Source: Hydrocarboniphaga sp. | Lineage (GTDB): Bacteria; Pseudomonadota; Gammaproteobacteria; Nevskiales; Nevskiaceae | Direction of reading: 5' to 3' | DNA length: 45,775 nucleotides | Assembly: GCF_028291725.1 (NCBI RefSeq) | Contig: NZ_JAQGNT010000091.1 | Coordinates: 1 to 45,775 of the forward strand | In this document: piece after piece, positions 1 through 12,110 of the stretch | How the letters are laid out: each line of letters starts with the position of its first letter | Numbering within the stretch: the first letter of the stretch is position 1 | Made by a program: the position numbers and the translations under genes | Notes under the pieces: model-generated | Databases searched by the model: none | Seen by the model: only the letters and a program-made list of their open reading frames with translations | Told to the model about the DNA's origin: nothing

Positions 1-487
1 CGATCTGCACGGCAGGGTTCGACGTGCTGATCGAGACCGTGAAGCTCAAGTCGGTGTTGTATTTACCGTCTCGAATGGTACTGACAGGGAATGAGCCCGA
101 AGACTGGCCCGCCGGTAGCGTGTACGAACTCTGCGGCGGGGTGTAGTTGACGGAGGCGGTCGCCGATCCGTTTGCGGCGGCTACCGCCAATACGATCGCG
201 GAAGCGGTGTAGCCGCTGCGTGAAATCTGCAGGGAGATGGCGTTGCCCTCGACACCACTGGCCGTCAGAGCGATGGATACCGTCGAGAGGCCGGTCGAGC
301 CGGTGCTCAGGCGATTGCCGGCCGCATCGTAGGTATAGCTCTGCGCCGTGCTGTCTTCGTAGGAGACGCCTTTGAGCCGCCCCAGATTGTCGTAGGTGTA
401 TGTCGCCGTCCCGGACGCACCCGTGGCGCTGAGTGAGATCAGAACAAGCGCTGCGACAATCCCCGCCTTCTTCGCCCTCATGCTCAT
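1..487 (-). CDS. Secreted YD-repeat / Calx-beta-type protein (N-terminal fragment)
   Basis: The frame is open from an ATG at 487 to the left window edge, so only about 162 N-terminal residues are visible. A second in-frame ATG lies at 481; GGAGGGG sits 5 bases before the first, which I prefer. Residues 1-28 look like a signal peptide (MSMRAKKAG followed by a hydrophobic core, ending near ATGASG). Two YD/RHS units follow directly (YTYDNLGRLKG and YTYDAAGNRLS). The next stretch (EGNAISLQISRSGYT, then GSATASVNYTPP, then TLPAGQSSGSFPVSTI) has the spacing of a Calx-beta domain. The family is expected to be exported, and YD repeats usually build a shell around a toxin or adhesin domain. The C-terminus, and therefore the function, is outside the window. 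Confidence 0.7.
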   Translation of the reverse strand, partial: MSMRAKKAGIVAALVLISLSATGASGTATYTYDNLGRLKGVSYEDSTAQSYTYDAAGNRLSTGSTGLSTVSIALTASGVEGNAISLQISRSGYTASAIVLAVAAANGSATASVNYTPPQSSYTLPAGQSSGSFPVSTIRDGKYNTDLSFTVSISTSNPAVQI

Positions 488-634
488 CAACCCCTCCTTC
501 AATGAGGTAGCAAGTGCCATATGGACCCCGGCCTCAATCGATCCGGACATGCGGCCCGGCGACTATTCGAACACTAATGGACAAGCCGGCATCGGAATGC
601 GAAACAGATCACATTTGCAGAACCTGCAGCCTCT

Positions 635-1288
635 TTACTGCTCGGTCTTCTGGACAATGGCTCCAAAGCGCTGGTCCCAGTCGTCCCGCTCGCGCACCAG
701 CCGCAGGTCCTGCCACAGCACGTAGGGCTCGGTGTTCAGCGACTGGCCGACGCTGCTGGCCGCGAGTTCGACATTGGTCGCCAGGCGCTGACTGCCGACG
801 GTGCGTTCGGCGCGGCCGTTGGCGTCGCGGCGCAGTTGCGGGTCGGCGCGCTTCAGCGCCGCGGCGCAGGCGGCGGCATCGTCGGGCTTGAAGCCGACTT
901 CGAACAGCCGGTCGTTGAAGAACTGCAGGCTCAGCCGCCCCTGAGTACCGAGCATGGAGTAGTGCTCGAGGGTCAGCAGGTCGAGCGCGTGAACCGGATA
1001 ACGCGGATCGGGCGGACGCGACATCGTGCGCCGCACCGGCACCAGTTTCCTGGCGGCGAAATCACGGGTGATCTGGTCGATGCTGGAATAGCTGCTGAGC
1101 CCGGCGAACAGCGGGCGGCCAGGCTGGCGACGCGTGTAGTCCTCGGAGCTGACCGCGACTGTCGGTGCGGGCGCTGTCATCCCTGCCGAGCGCAGGCTCG
1201 GCAACTTGGCATTGATGCCGTACCAGGTCGCCGCCCCCGACAAACAGACGACCGCCATCAATACGTATGGTGGTCCCGTGGAACTCAT
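635..1288 (-). CDS. Membrane-anchored paralogue 1 of a tandem pair, unknown function
   Basis: The product has 217 residues. The start at 1288 is chosen because it places a hydrophobic segment (PPYVLMAVVCLSGAATWYG) at the N-terminus as a single membrane anchor or uncleaved signal, with GGGAGA about 11 bases upstream; an upstream in-frame start would add 43 non-hydrophobic residues. The rest is a soluble, probably periplasmic domain. It is clearly homologous to the next gene (1439-2053). Shared blocks include RPPDPRYP-HALD, TQGRLSLQFFNDRLFE, FKPDDAAACAAALKRADPQL and TEPYVLWQDLRL-RERD-WD-RFGA. I do not recognise the family. Conservation is concentrated in the C-terminal two thirds; the N-termini differ. 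No catalytic motif is evident. Confidence 0.7.
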   Translation of the reverse strand: MSSTGPPYVLMAVVCLSGAATWYGINAKLPSLRSAGMTAPAPTVAVSSEDYTRRQPGRPLFAGLSSYSSIDQITRDFAARKLVPVRRTMSRPPDPRYPVHALDLLTLEHYSMLGTQGRLSLQFFNDRLFEVGFKPDDAAACAAALKRADPQLRRDANGRAERTVGSQRLATNVELAASSVGQSLNTEPYVLWQDLRLVRERDDWDQRFGAIVQKTEQ

Positions 1289-1438
1289 CGCCCAAAGATT
1301 CTCCCGCCCGCTGCAGCAGGCAGCCGATTCTGGCACCAAGCCGCCTTCTACAAATGCGAACGCGGGATATCCGGTGGCAAGCGACGGGCGACCGGTCGCA
1401 GAGAATCTGCGGGCCACGGAGCTGAACGACGCGTCGCC

Positions 1439-2053
1439 TCACTCCACCATCTTGTACGGCAAGGCACCGAAGCGGCGGTCCCATTCGTCGCGCTCGCGGG
1501 TCAGGCGCAGGTCCTGCCACAGCACGTAGGGCTCGGTGCCCAGATACTCGCCGACATGGCTGGACGCGAGTCCCACGTTCGTGGCCAGGCGCCGATCGCC
1601 GACGCTGTGTTCCGCGCGGCCGTTGCGGTCGCGCTGCAGCTGCGGATCGGCGCGCTTCAGCGCCGCGGCGCAGGCGGCCGCATCGTCCGGCTTGAAATCG
1701 ATCTCGAACAGGCGGTCGTTGAAAAACTGCAGGCTCAGCCGGCCCTGCGTATCCAGCAGCGCCAGCTGCTCGACGGTCAGCGTATCCAGCGCATGCGGCG
1801 GATAACGCGGGTCCGGCGGCCGCGCCAGCGTGCGGCGCGACGCGCCCAGCCGGCGTGCCTGCAGCGCCTTGCCGACCTCCGCGACGCTGGAATAGCTGCG
1901 ATAGCCATCCACCAGCTCCACGCCGGCACGGCGCTGCAGAAAATGCGCGGTATCCGGATGCTGCGCCGGCGCGCGCGTCATCAGCCAGACGCCCGCCGCG
2001 ATCGCCAGCAGCAGGCCGCAGCAGCACCAGATCCGGCGTGACGAAAGCTTCAT
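1439..2053 (-). CDS. Membrane-anchored paralogue 2 of a tandem pair, unknown function
   Basis: The product has 204 residues and begins MKLSSRRIWCCCGLLLAIAAG, a positively charged N-terminus followed by one hydrophobic segment. The ATG at 2053 has AAGG about 7 bases upstream; an alternative start at 2068 adds five residues. The soluble part is about half identical to the neighbouring paralogue at 635-1288 over the segment from RPPDPRYP to the C-terminus. The CCC run in the hydrophobic core does not form a lipobox that I would trust. Both genes lie in the same orientation downstream of the GH16-like gene and may be co-transcribed with it (gap 22 bases). Function unknown. Confidence 0.7.
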   Translation of the reverse strand: MKLSSRRIWCCCGLLLAIAAGVWLMTRAPAQHPDTAHFLQRRAGVELVDGYRSYSSVAEVGKALQARRLGASRRTLARPPDPRYPPHALDTLTVEQLALLDTQGRLSLQFFNDRLFEIDFKPDDAAACAAALKRADPQLQRDRNGRAEHSVGDRRLATNVGLASSHVGEYLGTEPYVLWQDLRLTRERDEWDRRFGALPYKMVE

Positions 2054-2075
2054 CGCCGAGCCTTGCACCGGATGC

Positions 2076-2795
2076 TCATGGAGGCGTGAACGTGAAGCCG
2101 CTGATCACGACTTCGAACGGCGTGCCATTCATCGGCGCCTGGCCTTGATTCAGCCAGAGATTCAGATGCACGACTTCCGCGCCCGGCGGCGGAATGCTGC
2201 CGGCGCGGGTGTCGCTCCACTGCGCCAGCGTGACGTCACCGGCGACGCTCTTGAACGACACTTTCTTCGCCGCCCATTTGAACGAGTGCGTGGTCTTGGC
2301 GTAGCCGGTCGTCAGCGGCCACGCATAGTACGTGCCGCTGCGCGGCGGCTGCACGGTGTACTGCACGTTGTCCGGATTGGCCGGATCGCTCCACTTCGCG
2401 AACTCGATGTCGATCTCGCGGTAGTGATACGCCGGGTTGTTGTCGTAGGTGAACAGGCCGAGCACGATGTTGGGATCGATATCGCCAAGATCGGTCGCCA
2501 GTTTGAACTGGTAGCTGCCGTAGCCCAGCGACGGGTTCAGATACACCTCGGCGCATTGCCAGTTGCCATCGCTGTCCTGGGTGATTTTCAGATGCAGCTT
2601 GCCTTTGGAATCGACCCAGACGTTGTCGCTGCTGTCGGAGAAGTGGTTCGGCCCCGGCCCTACAGTGCCGCTGCCGCTGCTTTTCACGGTCCACTGGTAG
2701 CCGGCAAAATCGATCAGCCGGGAATCGGCCCAGGCCGGTGTCAGCAGCAGGCTGGCGAGCATGGTGATCGCAGCGCGAAAATACGGCTTCGTCAT
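2076..2795 (-). CDS. Secreted glycoside hydrolase family 16-like protein
   Basis: The product has 239 residues with a signal peptide (MTKPYFRAAITMLASLLLTPAWA, cleavage near AWA-DS). The core has the GH16 jelly-roll pattern: strands around AEVYLNPSLGYGSYQFKLAT, a GLFTYDNNP strand, and the catalytic signature EIDIE at residues 127-131 (Glu127 nucleophile, Asp129 assisting, Glu131 acid/base), all present. Family enzymes cleave beta-1,3 or beta-1,4 bonds in laminarin, lichenan, agar or similar glucans and galactans, or act as transglycosylases. The substrate cannot be read from this sequence. It is shorter than many GH16 enzymes and lacks an appended carbohydrate-binding module. Export to the periplasm or outside the cell is expected. 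Confidence 0.82.
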   Translation of the reverse strand: MTKPYFRAAITMLASLLLTPAWADSRLIDFAGYQWTVKSSGSGTVGPGPNHFSDSSDNVWVDSKGKLHLKITQDSDGNWQCAEVYLNPSLGYGSYQFKLATDLGDIDPNIVLGLFTYDNNPAYHYREIDIEFAKWSDPANPDNVQYTVQPPRSGTYYAWPLTTGYAKTTHSFKWAAKKVSFKSVAGDVTLAQWSDTRAGSIPPPGAEVVHLNLWLNQGQAPMNGTPFEVVISGFTFTPP

Positions 2796-2882
2796 TGAAA
2801 GTCCCGGAGCGTTTCGTCCGATTCTGCGCCATGGCGCAAGCGCCAGCCAGGCACCTCGGGGCGGCGGCTTCGCCCTTTACGA

Positions 2883-2908
2883 GCTCCCGTCACAGGCTCC
2901 CGTCACAG
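2883..2908. repeat. 13-bp perfect tandem duplication at a stop codon
   Basis: GCTCCCGTCACAG occurs twice head to tail (2883-2895 and 2896-2908). The second copy contains the TGA stop of the GGDEF/EAL gene (read on the minus strand at 2905-2903), so the duplication leaves a spare TGA just beyond it. It looks like a slippage product. Confidence 0.8.
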
Positions 2909-5416
2909 ACTCTCGATCATCGGAATCAGTGCGCCGAATTCGCCCGCGAGCACCGCCTTGCTGTAGCGGAATCCCTGCGCCTGGTCGCAGCCGCGCTCCT
3001 GCAGATAACGCTGCTGCTGCTCGGTTTCAACACCCTCGGCGACAACGCTTATGTTGAGGCTGTGGGCCATCGCGAGGATCGCGCAGATGATCGCAGCGTC
3101 GGCGGTATCGGTAGTCAGATCGCGCACGAAGGAGCGGTCGATCTTGATCTTGTCGATCGGGAAGCGCGTCAGATACGACAGGCTGGAGAAGCCGGTGCCG
3201 AAATCGTCGACCACCACGCCGACGCCGAGCTTGCGCAACGCGCGCAGCATGTCGACGCCGTCTTCCGGATGCTGCATCAGCATGCCTTCGGTGATTTCCA
3301 GCTCCAGGCTGTCGGCTGGCAGGCCGCTGTCGTCGAGCGCGCGCCGCACGATCAGCGGCCACTCCTTCTGCTGGAACTGGCGCGGCGAGACATTGACCGC
3401 CAGTTTCAGCAGGCGCCCGGTCTGCTGCCGGATACCCACGCATTCCGCGCAGGCGCTGCGCAACACCCATTCACCGAGCTGCAGGATCAGCCCGCTTTCC
3501 TCGGCAACCGGGATGAAGCGCTCCGGCGAAACCATGCCCAGCGCGCCCCGATCCCAGCGCACCAACGCTTCCATGCCGACAACGCGACCGTTCTTGAGCG
3601 AAATCTCCGGCTGGTAGTGGATTGCGAGATCTTCGCCGTCGATCGCCCGCCGCAGCGCCGTACTCAGTGCCAGCTTTTCCTCGGTCTGCTCCAACATCGC
3701 CTGGCTGAACCACTGGAAGTTGCTGCGGCCCGCAGCCTTGGCGTGATACATCGCGGTGTCGGCGTGCTTGAGCAGGGTGACAGGATCGTCGCCATCGCCC
3801 GGAAACAGGCTGCCGCCGATGCTGGCCGCGATCAGCAGCTCGTGGCTGTCGATCTGTATCGGCATGACGATGGCCTTGCTGATCTTGTCGACGATCGCCA
3901 CGACTTCGCCGCGGCTGCCGACATCGGTCAGCAGCAGCACGAACTCGTCGCCTCCGAGGCGGGCGACGGTATCGACCTGGCGCACGCTGTCCTGCAGACG
4001 CTTGGCAATGGACAGCAGCAGGCGGTCGCCGATCTGATGTCCCAGAGAATCGTTGACGCGCTTGAAGTGATCCAGATCCAGCATCAGCACCGCCAGCTGG
4101 CCGCCGCTGCGTTGTACCTGGTGGATCGCCATCTCCAGCCGGTCGAACAACAGCGTGCGATTGGGCAGCCCGGTCAGCGCATCATGATGCGCCATGTGGC
4201 GGATGAAGGCTTCGGCGCGCTTGCGCTGGGTGATGTCATAGGCAACCTTGAGGAAGCCGACCACCTTGCCCTGGTCGTCGCGCATCGCCGTGATGGCGAT
4301 GTTGACCGGCAGGCGCGAGCCATCCTTGCGCAGGTAGGTCCACTCGCGCTCGTCGGCCGTGTCCTGGCTGCCGGAGGCGACGATCACCTGGAAGTTCGGC
4401 GGAATCACCGCGTGGGTCTGCAACGACAGCTCGCTGGCGCGGCGTTCCAACTCGACTGCCTCGTGCATCACCAGCGCGGATTGGCCGACGAGTTCATGGC
4501 GCCCAAATCCCAGCAGGCGCTCCGCCGCCGGATTCGCAGTGAGAATACGGCCGTCAACATCGGTGGCGATGATGCTGAACGGCAGGCTGTCGAGAATCGA
4601 CTGGCGCAATAGGTCGGCCTGAGCCGCGCGCGACAGCTTTTCGGCACCGATGCGTTCGGTGATATCGATCACCGAGGCCAGCACGAAGGAACCTTCCTCG
4701 GTCTGCAGCGGATTGAGGCCGATCTCGATCGGCACTTCGCTGCCGTCCTTGCGCAGGCCGTAGAGATCGCGGCCGGCGCCCATGGCGCGCGCGTCAGGCT
4801 GCGCGAAGAAACCCTTGCGGTAGCCCTCGTGACGCCCGCGAAAGCGGCTCGGTATCAGCGCTTCGATCGACAGGGCCAGCAGTTCCTCGCGGGTATGGCC
4901 GAACAGCTGCTCGGTCTGCGAGTTGACCAGTACGATGCCGCCGCGGGCATTGACCATCAGCATGGCGTTGGGCGCGGCCTCGATCACCAGGCGCAGACGC
5001 TGTTCGGCACGCTTGCGCTCGGTGATGTCAATGATCGCCGCCAGCACGAAGTCGCCTTCGGGCATCTGCAGCGGATTGAGACCGATTTCGATCGGCACTT
5101 CGCTGCCATCCTTGCGCAGGCCATAGAGATCGCGACCAGCGCCCATGGCCCGCGTGTCGGGGTGAGCGAAGAAACCCCGGCGGTAGCCGTCATGGTGGTG
5201 GCGGAAACGTGCCGGCACCAGCATCTCCACACGTTGTCCGAGCAACTCGCTGCGGCCGTAGCCGAATAGCTTTTCGGTTTGCGAGTTGACCAGGACGATG
5301 GCGCCGCTTCCATCCACCATGATCATGGCATTGGGCGTCGCCTCTATCACCAAGCGCATGCGCTGCTCTTCGCTGATCGACGCACTGCGTCGTAGTGCCT
5401 CCACCTTCCCAGGCAT
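2903..5416 (-). CDS. PAS-PAS-PAS-GGDEF-EAL cyclic-di-GMP signalling protein
   Basis: A dual-domain protein of about 837 residues predicted to make and/or degrade cyclic di-GMP. Three PAS domains (about 20-140, 140-260 and 270-395) are followed by GGDEF and EAL domains. The GGDEF signature is intact (RLGGDEFVLLL) and is preceded by RQVD exactly five residues upstream, matching the RxxD inhibitory site. The EAL domain keeps EALVRWD, LEITEGML, DDFGTGFSSLSYL, KIKIDRSF and VVAEGVET, so phosphodiesterase activity is plausible. PAS1 and PAS2 are near copies of each other. No membrane segment is visible, so sensing is probably cytoplasmic. Start uncertain: ATG 5416, ATG 5455 and TTG 5497 are all in frame and none has a strong ribosome-binding site. 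Confidence 0.92.
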   Translation of the reverse strand: MPGKVEALRRSASISEEQRMRLVIEATPNAMIMVDGSGAIVLVNSQTEKLFGYGRSELLGQRVEMLVPARFRHHHDGYRRGFFAHPDTRAMGAGRDLYGLRKDGSEVPIEIGLNPLQMPEGDFVLAAIIDITERKRAEQRLRLVIEAAPNAMLMVNARGGIVLVNSQTEQLFGHTREELLALSIEALIPSRFRGRHEGYRKGFFAQPDARAMGAGRDLYGLRKDGSEVPIEIGLNPLQTEEGSFVLASVIDITERIGAEKLSRAAQADLLRQSILDSLPFSIIATDVDGRILTANPAAERLLGFGRHELVGQSALVMHEAVELERRASELSLQTHAVIPPNFQVIVASGSQDTADEREWTYLRKDGSRLPVNIAITAMRDDQGKVVGFLKVAYDITQRKRAEAFIRHMAHHDALTGLPNRTLLFDRLEMAIHQVQRSGGQLAVLMLDLDHFKRVNDSLGHQIGDRLLLSIAKRLQDSVRQVDTVARLGGDEFVLLLTDVGSRGEVVAIVDKISKAIVMPIQIDSHELLIAASIGGSLFPGDGDDPVTLLKHADTAMYHAKAAGRSNFQWFSQAMLEQTEEKLALSTALRRAIDGEDLAIHYQPEISLKNGRVVGMEALVRWDRGALGMVSPERFIPVAEESGLILQLGEWVLRSACAECVGIRQQTGRLLKLAVNVSPRQFQQKEWPLIVRRALDDSGLPADSLELEITEGMLMQHPEDGVDMLRALRKLGVGVVVDDFGTGFSSLSYLTRFPIDKIKIDRSFVRDLTTDTADAAIICAILAMAHSLNISVVAEGVETEQQQRYLQERGCDQAQGFRYSKAVLAGEFGALIPMIESL

Positions 5417-5539
5417 GGCGATTTCGGGCTGAATTATTTCGGCCGAGGCTAGCATGCAGGCGACGGCGGTCCGAGTCCTGCCGCGACCGGCCGGCAAACG
5501 GCACTAAACCCGAGCATCAACGGTACCGCGGGCTGCCGC

Positions 5540-9367
<3,828 letters not shown>

Positions 9368-9372
9368 GGCTG

Positions 9373-9404
9373 ATTATATCTCGTCATCCGGATAGGCGGA
9401 TGAC
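9373..9404 (-). promoter_or_regulatory. Dyad and -10-like box in front of metH
   Basis: A perfect inverted repeat, GTCATCCG (9383-9390) and CGGATGAC (9397-9404) with a 6-base centre, lies immediately upstream of a minus-strand TATAAT (9378-9373) and the metH ATG. It covers the place where a -35 element would sit, as expected for a repressor operator. The regulator is unknown. A hairpin in RNA is possible only if transcription starts further upstream. Confidence 0.45.
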
Positions 9405-9498
9405 TTCAATGAGGGTGTCCGGAGCCACCCGTCGGCAGGCGCTTGCCGGTTGATCGTGACTCTTTTGCCGCGGCGCTCCGGGTAAGCCAAAGTGCCAC

Positions 9499-11190
9499 AT
9501 GCATCCGCCATCCGACACCCGCCAGCCCGCCGGGCCGCAGGGGACCGACCCGCTGGTCGACGAGCTGTCGGCCGCCGCGGTGGACGCCCACCGGCAGCTG
9601 CTCGACGCGCTGCTGAGCGGCGTCGAGGGCTCCGCATCCGGCACCGGGCGCAGCGCCGACACGTCGGCGCTGCCCATCGAGCTGACCCGCCGCCTGCGCC
9701 TGGACCGCTCCAGGCTGCAGCGGCGTTATCTGCATGAAATTGGCCGGCGCTTCCATCCGCAGGCGCTGTCGCAGCCGGCCGGCGGCGGCAGCGAACGCGA
9801 GCTGCAGGGCTATACGCGCCCGCCGTCCGAGGCGCTGGAGGAGCAGCTGGCACTGGCCGCGCTGGCGCGCCGGCTGAGGGCGTCCCCGGCATCGCAGCTG
9901 CAGGAGCTGGAGCAAAAGCTGCGCGCGCTGGTGCGACGCGCCGCGCTGCCGATCGCGACGACGGTCTATTCGCCGTCCACCGCCTTGGAGTGTTTTCGCA
10001 TCGCGCTGGAAGCGCTGGATATCGAACGGCCGCAGCGGCAGTTGCTGTTCGCACGCTACGAGCAGGCCGCTGCTGCGGCGCTCGGGCCGCTCTACGAACA
10101 GGCGCTGAGCATTCTGGATCGCCATGCCGTCGCAGCGGTGGCGGCACCGATCCGACACGCCAGGCTGACGATCGACGATGCCATGCTGGCTGAGCTGCAC
10201 CAGGTGGCGGCCGGCGGATCGCAGCGCGCCGATGCGCGCCTCGCCGCAGCGCTGCTGGCGATCGTCGGCGGCATACCGCCCGACGAGGTCGAAACGCATC
10301 CGGTGCTGCAACGCATCGCGCTGCTCGGCCCGCTGTGCACCGCCTGGTTCGAGCCGCTGCCGCCGGCCGCGCGCCGCGATGTCGAACGTCTACGCTTCAC
10401 ACTGATCAAGATCGTGCTGGCCGATCCGGTCTTCCTGCTCAACGCCGGCCATCCGCAGCGTTCGCTGCTGCGCGATGCCTGCGAGCATCCGGACGAACAG
10501 CGCCGGCAGCGGGCCTGCTCCCGCATCGAGCAGGTCGCGATGAACGCCGACTTCGTGCACGACGGCCTGGCACAACTGGCGCCGCTGTCCGCGCAGCAGA
10601 TCGACAGCTGCCTGGATCAGCGGCATCAGCAGGACGGCACTCGCGAAGAAACACGGCTCGGCGACGCACGCCGCCAGGTGGCGCTGGCGCTAGCGCGCGC
10701 AACGCTGGCGCACGCGCGGCCGCAGGGTCTGCGCTTGTTCCTGCGCGCTGGCTGGGGGCCGTTGCTGACCCAGCGCCTGCTGAAACACGGCCAGCCGTCC
10801 GTACCGTGGCAGGATGCGCTCGATCAACTGGAGCGGCTGTTGAATGCGCTGTCCAGCGAGGCGACGCGGGTGCGTGACTTCGAGCATCTGCTCAGCGCGG
10901 TGTCGGCCGATCTGTTCGAAGCCGGCATGCGCAGCGAACGCTGCGAGCGCCTGCAGCAGGCCTTGCGCGAGGCTTACTACGAGCTGCGGGTCGAAGCCGA
11001 TGCTGCGGACTCCGCGGTGACGGTGGCCGTGGTGAACCGCACGCTGCCCGGCAACGGCGCGCTCGATCTGCCGGAGTTCATCGAAACCGATATTGCGCCA
11101 CAGGCGGCGAAACATCCGCTGCCCGACGACGAACCCGATCTCGAGCTGCGACCGATCCGCGATGAAACCAAGGGGACGCGAGCCCCGTAG
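9499..11190 (+). CDS. DUF1631-like protein
   Basis: The product has 563 residues, is rich in Arg, Ala and Leu, and is predicted to be almost entirely alpha-helical. It has no signal peptide or membrane segment. Late segments (LRLFLRAGWGPLL, PWQDALDQLERLLNAL, then RVRDFEHLLSAVSADLFEAGM) resemble the C-terminal half of DUF1631 proteins of Xanthomonas and Pseudomonas, which are of unknown role; this copy is shorter than typical members. The ATG at 9499 lacks a clear ribosome-binding site. The stop codon TAG (11188-11190) lies inside the left arm of an inverted repeat. The family assignment comes from recall, not a search. Confidence 0.6.
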   Translation: MHPPSDTRQPAGPQGTDPLVDELSAAAVDAHRQLLDALLSGVEGSASGTGRSADTSALPIELTRRLRLDRSRLQRRYLHEIGRRFHPQALSQPAGGGSERELQGYTRPPSEALEEQLALAALARRLRASPASQLQELEQKLRALVRRAALPIATTVYSPSTALECFRIALEALDIERPQRQLLFARYEQAAAAALGPLYEQALSILDRHAVAAVAAPIRHARLTIDDAMLAELHQVAAGGSQRADARLAAALLAIVGGIPPDEVETHPVLQRIALLGPLCTAWFEPLPPAARRDVERLRFTLIKIVLADPVFLLNAGHPQRSLLRDACEHPDEQRRQRACSRIEQVAMNADFVHDGLAQLAPLSAQQIDSCLDQRHQQDGTREETRLGDARRQVALALARATLAHARPQGLRLFLRAGWGPLLTQRLLKHGQPSVPWQDALDQLERLLNALSSEATRVRDFEHLLSAVSADLFEAGMRSERCERLQQALREAYYELRVEADAADSAVTVAVVNRTLPGNGALDLPEFIETDIAPQAAKHPLPDDEPDLELRPIRDETKGTRAP

Positions 11191-11267
11191 GTCGGCAATC
11201 CCGTTGCCGACGTGTACGGTCAATGCGCAACCGGAGCCTCGCGTCGGCAACGGGATTGCCGACCTAC
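11187..11267. repeat. REP-like inverted repeat, family A, copy 1
   Basis: Two perfect 26-base arms (11187-11212 and 11242-11267) flank a 29-base spacer. Each arm is itself a hairpin: GTCGGCAA-TCCCG-TTGCCGAC. It fills the gap between two convergent genes and supplies the TAG stop of the left gene. It probably acts as a bidirectional terminator or RNA-stabilising element. Confidence 0.9.
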
Positions 11268-11272
11268 CGGGT

Positions 11273-11917
11273 TCACTGAAACGGCGCCTCGTGCACCTGC
11301 ACGCCGCGCTGGTCGCTGAGCGCGCAGGCGATCATCGCCCGTGCGACTTCGGCCGCCGTGACCGGCCGATAGCGCGCCAGAAAGCCGCGGGTAATCAGGC
11401 CCAGCGCCGGCGCCAGTTTCTGTGCGACCGCCTCCATCGGCCGCGATTCGGTACGCTCGCCGAGCAGCAGCGAAGGCCGGATGATGTGCAGTGATTCGAA
11501 GCCGAGCGCGCGCAGATCTTCCTCGACGCGACCCTTGGTGCGGCTGTAGAACGACGGCGAATTCGCGCTGCTACCGACCGCCGACACCAGCAGGAACTGG
11601 CGGCTGCCGGCACGATACGCAGCGCCCGCCAGCGCCATCACCAGATCGTGATCGACATGGGCAAAGGCCTCGCGCGATCCGGCCCTGGCCAGGGTCGTGC
11701 CGAGCGCGCAGTAGACGTCGTCGGCAGCGAGCGACGCGGCATGCGCATCGAGATCGCCGAAGTCGGTCAACAGCACCTGCAGGCGCGGATCGCTGGCCAT
11801 CAGAGGCCGCCGGCTCAGTGCGGTGATTTTCGTGTAGCGGGGCTCGGACAGCAGGCCGCTCAGAAGATGACAGCCGATCAGGCCGGTCGCGCCGGCCAGT
11901 ACCGCGTGGCGAGACAT
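11273..11917 (-). CDS. NAD(P)-binding Rossmann-fold oxidoreductase (atypical SDR)
   Basis: The product has 214 residues. It opens with the dinucleotide-binding motif GATGLIG (residues 9-15), followed by LLSEPRYTKITALSRRPL, where Arg residues after the second strand favour NADP(H). The later blocks DVYCALGTTLARAGS, VSAVGSSANSPSFYSRTKGRVEEDLRALG and IIRPSLLLGERTESRP match the HTATIP2/YwnB-like atypical SDR group (NAD(P)H-binding, nucleoside-diphosphate-sugar epimerase fold). YSRTK supplies a YxxxK pair. The substrate is unknown. It converges on the DUF1631-like gene, and the family A repeat between them ends six bases before its stop. Confidence 0.85.
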   Translation of the reverse strand: MSRHAVLAGATGLIGCHLLSGLLSEPRYTKITALSRRPLMASDPRLQVLLTDFGDLDAHAASLAADDVYCALGTTLARAGSREAFAHVDHDLVMALAGAAYRAGSRQFLLVSAVGSSANSPSFYSRTKGRVEEDLRALGFESLHIIRPSLLLGERTESRPMEAVAQKLAPALGLITRGFLARYRPVTAAEVARAMIACALSDQRGVQVHEAPFQ

Positions 11918-12020
11918 GGCGGTCTGGCCTCCCTGACAAAGTCGGCTCAGTGTAGTCGCAGGACCCGGCAGCGGACGCCCGCGGTTTGCCGATTGTCACT
12001 GGCGCGGCATCCGCAGCTGT

Positions 12021-12026
12021 GATAAT
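12021..12026 (+). promoter_or_regulatory. Possible extended -10 box upstream of the lipid cluster
   Basis: GATAAT is preceded by TGT (TGTGATAATGG), an extended -10 pattern, about 85 bases before the methyltransferase ATG. No good -35 is visible at 17 bases, as is allowed for extended -10 promoters. Confidence 0.3.
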
Positions 12027-12110
12027 GGCATAGCCTTGCTCGCCAGGGGACGCTGGTTCCGTGGACTGAAGCTTGCATCCCGATGAGAAAACGGAGGAAA
12101 CCAAACCGCC

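Noticed and set aside
836-2041. A 401-codon plus-strand frame with internal similarity
   Set aside because: Its internal repeats simply mirror the two minus-strand paralogues.
2795-4612. A 605-codon plus-strand frame opposite the GGDEF-EAL gene
   Set aside because: The minus strand has intact PAS, GGDEF and EAL motifs; the plus strand has none.
9368-9498. Cobalamin or SAM riboswitch before metH
   Set aside because: Only 131 bases separate the divergent genes, no B12-box-like sequence is seen, and the -10-like box leaves almost no leader.
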